Source of the DNA: an uncultured bacterium
GTDB taxonomy: Bacteria > Bacillota > Bacilli > Lactobacillales > Lactobacillaceae
Assembly: GCA_905214235.1 (NCBI GenBank)
Contig: CAJMLF010000007.1
Span: forward strand, 1-64,000
Direction: 5' to 3'
DNA: 64,000 nucleotides
The notes under the pieces are model-generated. The model was not told the origin of the DNA and searched no databases. It saw nothing but the letters and a program-made list of their open reading frames with translations. The first letter of the stretch is position 1, and every line of letters begins with the position of its first letter. Both the position numbers and the translations under genes were made by a program. Positions 57,415 to 64,000 of this stretch are shown piece after piece.

Positions 57415-57444
57415 TAACCGCACCATCCCCTGTCCTGAGAAATA

Positions 57445-58227
57445 TTAATCACTTAAGCAATTGCTGCGTAAAGCTTTAACCAGCCCGTCGTTTACGTTTA
57501 GCTGCTTTTTAGCGTACGAATCAAAGTCACCGTATAAGTACTTAATTGCCGCCATAGCGAAGTCATAATAAAGTGGGCGAACCGTTGAAATGTCGAAAAT
57601 TGATTTTAGGTATTCGGGAGCAACACTAACCTGGCGGGCCTCACTCATTCGCTGGTTAACCCGCACGGCCGACAATTCATTTGTCAGTAAGTAATCCTGG
57701 CGAATTACCCTTGGCGTGACCCCCAGAAGGTGGAGGACGATCATTGCCGCAATTCCGGTACGGTCCTTACCCGTGGAGCAGTGAAACAGGATACCGCCAT
57801 TAGGCAGGGCGGTGGCTAGGGCCGTTAGGAAGCGGTGGTAGGACTGCTGGGCTTCCGGTGAGGCCACCAGTCGGAGGTAAAGGCGGAGCATGTGTTCAAA
57901 GCCGGCCTGGGGATTGTTCACGGGGCCTTTGAAGACCCGTTTTCGCACGACCGCATCCCCCATTCTTTCCTGGAGGATGGGTACCCGGATGGCCTTCATC
58001 GTGGGTAGGAGGCGGTCCGGATACTGGTGAACTTCCGCGGTTGTCCGCAGGTCAATAATTGTCCGCACACCGTAATCATAAAGGGCTTGCTGGTCCTTAT
58101 AAGTAAGGTCCGACAGGTAACCGCTCCGGATAAGTTGATGTTTCTTTACCATTGCCCCGTCGAAAGTTGGGTAGCCACCAAGGTCCCGAATGTTGACGCC
58201 GTTAGCAATGTTAAGTTCTTTACTCAT
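57445..58227 (-). CDS. Tyrosine-protein phosphatase (Y_phosphatase3 type)
   Basis: A 260-residue phosphatase. The P-loop is FHCSTGKDRTGIAAM (Cys near residue 148), preceded by NIRDLGGYPTFDGAMVKKHQLIRSGYLSDLT and TIIDLRTTAEVHQYPD, all typical of the LipA/MptpB-like dual-specificity family. I start at ATG 58227 after AGGGAT; a longer frame to 58296 would run through the upstream hairpin. It lies past the end of the pdu operon, beyond a terminator. Confidence 0.9.
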   Translation of the reverse strand: MSKELNIANGVNIRDLGGYPTFDGAMVKKHQLIRSGYLSDLTYKDQQALYDYGVRTIIDLRTTAEVHQYPDRLLPTMKAIRVPILQERMGDAVVRKRVFKGPVNNPQAGFEHMLRLYLRLVASPEAQQSYHRFLTALATALPNGGILFHCSTGKDRTGIAAMIVLHLLGVTPRVIRQDYLLTNELSAVRVNQRMSEARQVSVAPEYLKSIFDISTVRPLYYDFAMAAIKYLYGDFDSYAKKQLNVNDGLVKALRSNCLSD

Positions 58228-58245
58228 AATTATCCCTAATTTCTG

Positions 58246-58281
58246 TGAAAAATAAGGCTGGAAAACCGTAATTCTCCAGCC
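58246..58281 (-). terminator. Terminator of the pdu operon
   Basis: GGCTGGAGAA/TTTTCCAGCC stem (arms 58256-58265 and 58272-58281) followed by TTATTTTTC on the minus strand, 80 nt past the pduU stop. Confidence 0.78.
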
Positions 58282-58363
58282 CCATTTTAGTTTCAATCAC
58301 TTTTTCGGTAACACAATTAAGGTACCCTAAGATTAGTAGGAGGCTTCGCACATGATCGAAACA

Positions 58364-58708
58364 CTACGTCCTTGTTATTTCAGGAATGTCGAATCCCAGT
58401 AAGTCATGCAACTTAGTGATGACATTCTTTAGAGCTGATTCGACTTCTGCAACCTCTCCAACGATTACTACTGAGCCGCTGAACCGATCTATAAACCCAA
58501 GCGTAACGCTGCTCGACTTCGTAGCAATATCGCCAGCAATGATTGACGCCTCGCTTGGCGTAATGGTCAAAATCCCTAACGCATTCTTTGGCGTTTGGAT
58601 TCCCAGCTTCTCATAAATGTCGGGAGTAGGATTGGCGACAATATGTGCCAACGTTACCTGTTTACCAGGAACATATTCCTGGATTGTACGCTCAATATTA
58701 CGACTCAT
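58364..58708 (-). CDS. pduU: Microcompartment shell protein PduU
   Basis: A 114-residue circularly permuted BMC shell protein. An N-terminal extension ([21 protein letters not shown]) forms the small beta-barrel of PduU/EutS hexamers. [23 protein letters not shown] and the C-terminal [20 protein letters not shown] are the BMC core. It is the last gene of the pdu operon, 28 nt past pduQ. The kinase gene pduW, which normally lies between them, is not present. Confidence 0.93.
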   Translation of the reverse strand: MSRNIERTIQEYVPGKQVTLAHIVANPTPDIYEKLGIQTPKNALGILTITPSEASIIAGDIATKSSSVTLGFIDRFSGSVVIVGEVAEVESALKNVITKLHDLLGFDIPEITRT

Positions 58709-58736
58709 GAATATCCATCCCCATTACAGTACAGTA

Positions 58737-59858
58737 TTAGCGAATAACAGCTTCATATACCTTCTTCAAATCTTCATCAGTTGGGTCAACTGGGTTTGTT
58801 GGGAATGTTGCGTCCTTCTTAGCGTTAGCAACAACTGTGTCAGCAGCTGCATAAGCGTCCTTAGGGTCAACACCAAATTCCTTCAAGGTCATTGGGCAGT
58901 CCATTTGACGAGCCATTTGACGAATCTTACCAATCATCCGTTGAACGGCTAACTTGTCACCGACACTTGGTGCAGCAATCCCGGCCTTCTTAGCAGCAAC
59001 GGCAACCTTGTGCATTGCTGTCTTCGAATTGGAAGTGTTGTAAGCAACAACATATGGGAGAAGCATCGTGTTAGCTAAGCCATGAGGAACATGGAAGTTA
59101 GCACCGATTTGGTGAGCAATTGAGTGGCAGATCCCTAAGCCGGCATTGTTAAAGGCAGTCCCGGCAATGTTTGATGCTTCGTGAACGATCTTCCGTGCCT
59201 CGGTGTTATCACCGTGTTGGTAACATTCTACCAAGCAGTGGGTGATAACATCAATTGCTTCTTCGGCTAAGGCATCAGAGAACAGCGTTGCGTTAGTAGC
59301 AACTAATGCTTCCAGAGCGTGGGTCAAAACATCCATACCAGAGAATGCAGTAACACTCTTTGGTGCCGTCATGACTAATTCTGGGTCCAGAAGAGCGATG
59401 TCTGGAGTTAAGTAGTCTTCCAAAATTGGAATCTTCCGCTTTGCTTCAGTATCAGAAACAACGGCCGTGTTAGTAACTTCAGAACCAGTCCCACTAGTTG
59501 TTGGAACAGCGATGAAGCACTTGATGTCTAACTTACCGATCTTTTCACCAAAGAACCGGATAGCCTTAGCAGTATCGATGGCGGAACCACCACCAATAGC
59601 AACCATAATTGTTGGCCGTAACTTCAGGAATTGTTGGATCCCTTCCATGATATTGGTCAGCGGTGGATCTGGCTTAACGTCAGAGAATTCTTCACACTTG
59701 TTAGAAGGATCAATTTCGTCTTCGATCTTCTTCAGTGTTGGTGTACCTGGCAGAAAGGCATCACATACCATCAAAATACTTTCGTTTTTAAATTCATTAA
59801 GCTTATCTAAGCTATCAGTACCCGAGTAAATCCGGGTTGGCATACTATATTTTTCCAT
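58737..59858 (-). CDS. pduQ: Propanol dehydrogenase PduQ (iron-containing)
   Basis: A 373-residue group III alcohol dehydrogenase. GGGSAIDTAKAIRF (about 94-107) is the NAD-binding part; the iron ligands lie in GMDVLTHALEALVA and HSIAHQIGANFHVPHGLANTMLLPYV. It reduces propionaldehyde or 3-hydroxypropionaldehyde to propanol or 1,3-propanediol and recycles NADH inside the compartment. It follows the HbpS-like gene; pduP is absent from its usual place upstream. Confidence 0.94.
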   Translation of the reverse strand: MEKYSMPTRIYSGTDSLDKLNEFKNESILMVCDAFLPGTPTLKKIEDEIDPSNKCEEFSDVKPDPPLTNIMEGIQQFLKLRPTIMVAIGGGSAIDTAKAIRFFGEKIGKLDIKCFIAVPTTSGTGSEVTNTAVVSDTEAKRKIPILEDYLTPDIALLDPELVMTAPKSVTAFSGMDVLTHALEALVATNATLFSDALAEEAIDVITHCLVECYQHGDNTEARKIVHEASNIAGTAFNNAGLGICHSIAHQIGANFHVPHGLANTMLLPYVVAYNTSNSKTAMHKVAVAAKKAGIAAPSVGDKLAVQRMIGKIRQMARQMDCPMTLKEFGVDPKDAYAAADTVVANAKKDATFPTNPVDPTDEDLKKVYEAVIR

Positions 59859-59912
59859 AAGTTGCCTCCAAAATTAATTCAGCGATAAGGGGAATTTACG
59901 TTTGCTTTACTG

Positions 59913-60437
59913 TTACTTAGTTTCCTTCAGGAATGCAGCAACAGCGGCTTCACAAATGGCTTCGTCTTCTTCAACAAGGCCACCGCTAACACCAATTGAA
60001 CCAATCATCTTACCATCAATAACCAACGGAATCCCGCCAGCAAATGATGCCAGACGACCATCGAGCATGGTTTCCATTTGGTACAGGCCCGCACCAGGTT
60101 GGATGTCAGGGCTAATATCCTTGGTTGGCTCCTTCACTGCTAAGGCCGACCATGCCTTCTTTGGAGCAAGTGTGCAACTTACTAAGTTAGCATTTGGCAT
60201 GTGGTAGCTCATTTGAAGGACTTGATTATTCTTCATGATGGCAATTGTTACACCAACGCCAATTTCATTGGCCTTGTCAACAGCTGCATCAATCACACGT
60301 TCCATCTTGTGACGATCGAACATTGCATCAAGTGAGCTTTCCTTAATTGTTCCAGATACGTTTGTTGAAGAACTGCTCTTACTTTGAGTTTCACTCATAA
60401 TGTTACGAATAACTTTTTTAAGTTGATCTTCATCCAT
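59913..60437 (-). CDS. HbpS/PduO C-terminal-type protein with encapsulation peptide
   Basis: A 174-residue GlcG/HbpS-like protein, the second half of the two-domain PduO, here as a separate gene. The fold is shown by AVDKANEIGVGVTIAIMKNN, RLASFAGGIPLVIDGKMIGSIGVSGG and the C-terminal DEAICEAAVAAF. The first 15 residues (MDEDQLKKVIRNIMS) form an amphipathic helix of the encapsulation type, then a Ser/Thr linker, so it should be packed into the compartment. Members bind heme or cobalamin; its job here is unknown. It starts 3 nt past pduO. Confidence 0.88.
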   Translation of the reverse strand: MDEDQLKKVIRNIMSETQSKSSSSTNVSGTIKESSLDAMFDRHKMERVIDAAVDKANEIGVGVTIAIMKNNQVLQMSYHMPNANLVSCTLAPKKAWSALAVKEPTKDISPDIQPGAGLYQMETMLDGRLASFAGGIPLVIDGKMIGSIGVSGGLVEEDEAICEAAVAAFLKETK

Positions 60438-60440
60438 TGT

Positions 60441-61028
60441 TTAACGCACATCCTTTGAAGCCTGATAAAGTTGATAAATCTTGAGTACTTTATCAGTTAA
60501 TTTATTTACATAATCCTCATAGTCTTCTTCACGAGCTATGACATAAAGAAAGTCAGATAAGCGGTTAATATAGCGTTCCAACTCTGGACGGAAACTTACT
60601 GTCCGTGACAGTTTTACAAAGTCCCGTTCAGCACGACGGCATACCGTCCGACAAATATGAAGCTGTGCCCCAGCAACACTAGCTCCCGGCAAAATGAAGC
60701 TGTGTACTTTAGGCAGTTTGGCTAAGTACTCATCTATAACATGCTCTAATTGGTGAGTATCATCATCGGTAATCAGCTTGCTGTGTTTGGCAAAGGTCTC
60801 AACATTTTCTGTCGCAATCTCACCTTGCAAGAAGAACATCTTATATTCTACGGTTTGCAAAAGTTTCTTATTTTCTGGATTTTGGCAAAACTTATCTGCC
60901 AAACTAATATTGGCATTTAGTTCATCAAACGTCCCGTAAGTATCAACACGCAACGAGTCCTTTTCAACCCTCGCACCATCAAACAAGCTTGTTTTACCTT
61001 TGTCACCACCTTTTGTGTAAATAGCCAT
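60441..61028 (-). CDS. pduO: Cob(I)alamin adenosyltransferase PduO
   Basis: A 195-residue PduO-type adenosyltransferase that makes adenosylcobalamin for the diol/glycerol dehydratase. Landmarks are TKGGDKGKTSLFDGARVEKDS (ATP loop), VDTYGTFDELNANI and ICRTVCRRAERDFVKLS with the conserved Arg/Glu. Only the N-terminal domain is here; the C-terminal domain is the next gene. It follows pduN by 17 nt. Confidence 0.94.
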   Translation of the reverse strand: MAIYTKGGDKGKTSLFDGARVEKDSLRVDTYGTFDELNANISLADKFCQNPENKKLLQTVEYKMFFLQGEIATENVETFAKHSKLITDDDTHQLEHVIDEYLAKLPKVHSFILPGASVAGAQLHICRTVCRRAERDFVKLSRTVSFRPELERYINRLSDFLYVIAREEDYEDYVNKLTDKVLKIYQLYQASKDVR

Positions 61029-61045
61029 TACGATTCCTCCATTTT

Positions 61046-61315
61046 CTATTTATCAAAACGATCAATTATTCCGACAATTGCACAATCGGTGACGTCTTCT
61101 GGACTCTTATTAGCCCCTTTATCGGCGCGTCGAGCACCAGCACCTCTAACGACTAATACATATTCACCAATTCCGGAATTGACATAGTCAGCAGCCACTT
61201 CCTCATGACGAATATTCTTCCTGTCAGAATCAACTGGTTGCACAATCATCAACTTTTTTCCAATTAATGATGGATCTTTTTGTGTGGAAACAACGCTTCC
61301 CACTACTTTAGCCAT
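61046..61315 (-). CDS. pduN: Microcompartment vertex protein PduN (EutN/CcmL)
   Basis: A 89-residue pentamer-forming vertex protein. AKVVGSVVSTQKDPSLIGKKLMIVQPVD, EYVLVVRGAGAR and DCAIVGIIDRF are the family blocks. It caps the corners of the shell. The ATG at 61315 overlaps the end of pduM by 13 nt. A TTG 6 nt earlier is open but less likely. Confidence 0.93.
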   Translation of the reverse strand: MAKVVGSVVSTQKDPSLIGKKLMIVQPVDSDRKNIRHEEVAADYVNSGIGEYVLVVRGAGARRADKGANKSPEDVTDCAIVGIIDRFDK

Positions 61316-61806
61316 ATACAATCTTCTTCAGTCCTAACTTTAACTGTAATATTTTTATACCGACAAATATCCTTTGCTTCATCAGTAAGAAATTGTTTGT
61401 AGTACTTAACAAGAATTGAATTGTCTGGAAAAGCCGCAATTTCGCCTCTTGAAATGATTCGGCCACGACTTGCAATCAACGGTGACTTATCACCAACAAC
61501 AAATATGATTGGCCAGTCTAGAACCATCATTCTTGGGATAAAGCTAACCATCTGTTTATCAATCTTAATAAAGAAACGCACACCGTATTTAATCCCCTGT
61601 AGAATCCAAGCTACCCAAGGATTATCATTTTTCATTGAGTACAAATCAGCGATAAAGCTAATTGAAGTATCCTCAAGAATGACTTTCTCGTGATTAATAA
61701 AGGTTTGCTCATCGGGTGGGTTTATCTGCTGGTCAAAAGTAACGGTTGTTTCACTGTTCTGCCGTTCTTTCAACCGTTGTATAACCTCTTCTATTAGGTC
61801 ATCCAT
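61303..61806 (-). CDS. pduM: Microcompartment protein PduM
   Basis: About 167 residues, close to the 163 of Salmonella PduM, a small component needed for compartment assembly. Landmarks are the amphipathic start MDDLIEEVIQRLKERQ, FINHEKVILEDTSISFIADLY, IKYGVRFFIKIDKQMVSFIP and LIASRGRIISRGEIAAFPDN. I start at ATG 61806, with AGGGGGTG upstream; the frame is open for 22 more codons without a good site. pduL, which in L. reuteri lies between pduJ and pduM, is absent: 162 nt separate them. Confidence 0.85.
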   Translation of the reverse strand: MDDLIEEVIQRLKERQNSETTVTFDQQINPPDEQTFINHEKVILEDTSISFIADLYSMKNDNPWVAWILQGIKYGVRFFIKIDKQMVSFIPRMMVLDWPIIFVVGDKSPLIASRGRIISRGEIAAFPDNSILVKYYKQFLTDEAKDICRYKNITVKVRTEEDCIWLK

Positions 61807-61968
61807 CAACACACCCCCTAGAGTTTCTTTACAAGATTGGGAGTGGGAAGAAGCCATCACATATGATTTCATCTCCCCACCCCCACATAGTAGGCAAGTA
61901 TTCCGAATGTTAACTTACTGGTGTTCAGAACCCTGCCAGCTAATGCACCTGTGATAATTCACTTAGAA
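61807..61968 (-). other. Gap between pduJ and pduM where pduL is expected
   Basis: The 162 nt hold no recognisable pduL remnant. One short open stretch before a TGA and a weak hairpin are all that is seen. It may be a deletion scar. Confidence 0.4.
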
Positions 61969-62256
61969 TTATTCAGCGTCGTCGTTAACCTTTGGCAAAA
62001 TCTTTTCAACTTCATCGTGTGGACGTGGGATTACGTAAGATGATACAACTTCACCAACGTTTTCAGCTGCTTGAACACCAGCGTCAACGGCAGCCTTAAC
62101 GGCACCAACATCACCACGAATCATAACAGTTACCAATCCGCTACCAATCTTTTCTTGTCCAGTCATTTGAACGTTAGCAGCCTTTACCATTTGATCGGCA
62201 GCTTCGATTGATGCAACTAAGCCCCGAGTTTCGATCATTCCTAATGCGTTATTCAT
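61969..62256 (-). CDS. pduJ: Microcompartment shell protein PduJ
   Basis: A 95-residue canonical BMC hexamer protein. [49 protein letters not shown] and [15 protein letters not shown] are diagnostic of PduA/PduJ/EutM. It forms the flat facets and pores of the shell. It lies 12 nt past pduK. The ATG follows AGGAGG. Confidence 0.95.
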   Translation of the reverse strand: MNNALGMIETRGLVASIEAADQMVKAANVQMTGQEKIGSGLVTVMIRGDVGAVKAAVDAGVQAAENVGEVVSSYVIPRPHDEVEKILPKVNDDAE

Positions 62257-62268
62257 AATAAATTCCTC

Positions 62269-62856
62269 CTATTTTTTTAATTCCTTGTAGTGAATGCACT
62301 TCTTGTGTGGCTCACCAAGTTTCCTTGGACACTTAGGATCACCACAAAGATTACAAGTTGCTTTTTGACTATCCTGATTCTTATCACTGCCATCGTCAGT
62401 ATCAGCAGAGCTATCAGCTGAGTCCTTAGTTGATGTCTCCGTTGCTGACCCAGAAGGCGTTGAATCTGTTACTGGCTTTTCTGCTTCTTCTGCCGGAGTG
62501 GTAGGTGAAGCAGTCTTTGCTTCCTTCACAGGTTCTTCCTTAACAGGCGGCTTCTTAGCACTGTCCTTTTTCTTTAGGAACAGGGCAATGTCGGTATTCC
62601 CTAACTTGTCAGTTCCCTTTGCTGGACTACCAAGAACCGTTGATGTGACATAGACCTTAGGCATTGTTTCCTTAATTGTTTCAACTGCAACTGACACAGC
62701 AGAAATATCACCAGAAACCTTTACGGTAACCCAGTCAATGCCCATGTTCTGGTGGATGCCTTCTAGCTTAACATTCGCTGTCTTGAGCATCCGGTCGGCA
62801 GCAACAAGTGCACCAGATAATCCATCACATTCTACAAATCCTAAAGATTGCATCAT
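62269..62856 (-). CDS. pduK: Microcompartment shell protein PduK with cysteine-rich tail
   Basis: A 195-residue shell protein. Residues 1-95 are a BMC domain (QSLGFVECDGLSGALVAADRML, SGDISAVSVAVETIKE). Residues 100-165 are a long Ser/Thr/Asp/Pro linker. The C-terminus has a cysteine cluster, CNLCGDPKCPRKLGEPHKKC, able to bind zinc or an iron-sulfur centre, as in other PduK proteins. Its gene precedes pduJ and follows pduH by 14 nt. Confidence 0.92.
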   Translation of the reverse strand: MMQSLGFVECDGLSGALVAADRMLKTANVKLEGIHQNMGIDWVTVKVSGDISAVSVAVETIKETMPKVYVTSTVLGSPAKGTDKLGNTDIALFLKKKDSAKKPPVKEEPVKEAKTASPTTPAEEAEKPVTDSTPSGSATETSTKDSADSSADTDDGSDKNQDSQKATCNLCGDPKCPRKLGEPHKKCIHYKELKK

Positions 62857-62870
62857 ATAAAATCACCTGT

Positions 62871-63245
62871 TCATCTTGTTCCCTTGCCTTTATACGTAAT
62901 TCCCTTAAATGGAATTCCCTTGACGAGACGGGCAGCATTTGAACCCAGATCACGTAACTGTTGACGATCAGTAATCACTTCGTCAAACAATGGCTGGTCT
63001 TCCTTAAGGTTCTTATAGTGAACGATAAAACGATTGCCATCATTGGCAATTCCTACTGACAGCCGTGAACTCAAGGCCGATTGGTAAGCCCGCTGAACAA
63101 CATCGGCAACATCAATTTCACGCGTTGCCGATGGAATCTGTTCTTCTTCGATTCCGTTAAAGAGCGGCTTCATATCGGAAGTAACACTGGCACCTGGTTG
63201 TAGGCCGAAAATAATTGCCGGACGATCAGTTGCATCAGTTCTCAT
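62871..63245 (-). CDS. pduH: Diol dehydratase reactivase small subunit PduH
   Basis: A 124-residue reactivase subunit that swaps with the dehydratase beta subunit to release damaged B12. RPAIIFGLQPGAS, GIEEEQIPSAT and SRLSVGIANDGNRFIVHYKNL are family blocks. It overlaps pduG by 11 nt, so the two subunits are translationally coupled. Confidence 0.93.
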   Translation of the reverse strand: MRTDATDRPAIIFGLQPGASVTSDMKPLFNGIEEEQIPSATREIDVADVVQRAYQSALSSRLSVGIANDGNRFIVHYKNLKEDQPLFDEVITDRQQLRDLGSNAARLVKGIPFKGITYKGKGTR

Positions 63246-64000
63246 GCTGCTTCCTTCTTTCCTCTCCGTACCGTAGTACTAATCCAGTAGCAACAGCGTT
63301 CCGTGGACCTTCGACTCCCCGAACGTTTCCTCGACCGGCAACAAGGTTATAGTGAGCAAGCTCATCCGTAACCAGTTGTGGAATTTCAAAGTCAAGGGCG
63401 GAACCACCAACGATAACAACATATGGGATATCCCGGATATTACCAGTTGGACTAACAATCCGTAAGGCCCGAATAGCATTTGTTACAAAGACACGTTTCT
63501 TAGCGGACTGTCGAATCATCTTAACCTTTTCAATGCTTGGATTTCCTGGAATTGGTTCGTATCCTTCCGGCTTAATAACAACAACCCGGGCAAATAGTCC
63601 TGAATCCAGTGGCTTATCAAAGAATTGAACTGAGCCATCCTCATGACGAATCTGGAACAGGTTCTCAACCTTTGCTAGTGGATAACGTTTAATGTCTTCA
63701 GCTAGGTATGGATCTTCAAGCCCTAATTCGGAGTTGATAATCATTGTTACCATGTCACCGGCACCAGCCAGGTGAATAGCAACCGTCTTGTTCTCCTTAT
63801 TAATAATTGAAGCATCGGTCGAACCAGCACCGAGGTCAAGGATAGCAATTGGCTTTGTGGTCCCTGGAGTAGTCAGCGCCCCACGGATGGCAGATTCAAC
63901 TTCTGCCCCACCAATTTCAACCTTTGTGTGGAATTCCTGTTCGATTAACTTGGCAATCATTTCCATTTGCAGGTGGTCTGACTTAACCATTGCCGCAATC
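63235..64000 (-). CDS. pduG: Diol dehydratase reactivase large subunit PduG (partial, C-terminal part)
   Basis: The frame continues off the right end of the window; about 254 codons are seen of the roughly 610 usual. The ATP-binding loop DLGAGSTDASIINKE and the blocks VEIGGAEVESAIRGAL, GARGNVRGVEGPRNAVATGLV-like are clear. It is a chaperone-like ATPase that reactivates the glycerol/diol dehydratase. Upstream genes (pduA-E) should lie beyond the window. Confidence 0.93.
   Translation of the reverse strand, partial: IAAMVKSDHLQMEMIAKLIEQEFHTKVEIGGAEVESAIRGALTTPGTTKPIAILDLGAGSTDASIINKENKTVAIHLAGAGDMVTMIINSELGLEDPYLAEDIKRYPLAKVENLFQIRHEDGSVQFFDKPLDSGLFARVVVIKPEGYEPIPGNPSIEKVKMIRQSAKKRVFVTNAIRALRIVSPTGNIRDIPYVVIVGGSALDFEIPQLVTDELAHYNLVAGRGNVRGVEGPRNAVATGLVLRYGEERRKQHEN

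Noticed and set aside
61807-61872. Longer pduM start giving a 189-residue protein
   Set aside because: The extra 22 residues are not like PduM and GGGGAG sits too close to that ATG; the internal ATG has a good site and matches family length.

Overview
The window looks like a chromosomal segment of a heterofermentative lactobacillus of the Limosilactobacillus (L. reuteri) group. The pointers are moderate GC with Firmicutes-type ribosome binding sites, T-box and PyrR RNA switches, CcpA (cre) sites, two D-lactate dehydrogenases, a maltose phosphorylase operon, RexAB-type AddAB, and a propanediol/glycerol utilisation (pdu) microcompartment cluster at the right end. The species cannot be fixed from the sequence alone. 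There is no rRNA, tRNA, CRISPR array, prophage or intact insertion sequence.

Layout. 0.1-5.7 kb: the origin-proximal chromosome partition block (rsmG, noc, parA, parB, a DUF951 gene, ychF, a DUF1129 gene), with an exact Noc-binding palindrome upstream. 5.8-8.1 kb: nucleoside uptake and hydrolysis under CcpA and LacI-type sites. 8.5-8.8 kb: a gene-free transcription unit that looks like an independent structured RNA of about 300 nt. 9-14.6 kb: T-box-controlled amino-acid permease, glutamine-type ABC transporter, and serS with its serine T-box. 14.8-17.5 kb: a three-gene flavin operon in which a flavin reductase-PAS protein ends in a disordered tail carrying three ApbE flavinylation motifs, next to its own apbE. 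17.7-26 kb: RNA methyltransferase, small regulators, pyrR with its attenuator, purA and guaC. 26-28.7 kb: an operon joining a small alarmone synthetase to a two-component system. 28.7-40 kb: membrane GDPD, MFS exporter, aldo-keto reductase, maltose phosphorylase operon, thiolase and a LacI/MalR regulator. 40-48 kb: addBA. 48-56 kb: cardiolipin synthase, a DUF4143 ATPase with a 40-nt-pitch repeat array at its promoter, two divergent D-lactate dehydrogenases, pduV, and a HigBA-type toxin-antitoxin pair. 56-64 kb: flavin reductase, CadD, a tyrosine phosphatase, then the pdu operon read leftwards (pduG partial, H, K, J, M, N, O, hbpS-like, Q, U).

How it works together. In the visible part of the pdu cluster the genes of the oxidative branch (pduP aldehyde dehydrogenase, pduL phosphotransacylase, pduW kinase) are absent from the places they usually occupy, while reductive pduQ is kept. 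The shell, dehydratase reactivation, B12 adenosylation and alcohol formation functions are all present. This would make the compartment mainly an electron sink (3-hydroxypropionaldehyde to 1,3-propanediol), which suits heterofermentation, unless the missing genes lie elsewhere.

Four intergenic gaps carry copies of a dispersed hairpin repeat family, and a fifth gap holds a diverged relative. The strongest candidates for undescribed biology are the multi-flavinylation tail, the orphan structured RNA, the 40-nt periodic array, and the reduced pdu cluster with a displaced, inverted pduV.
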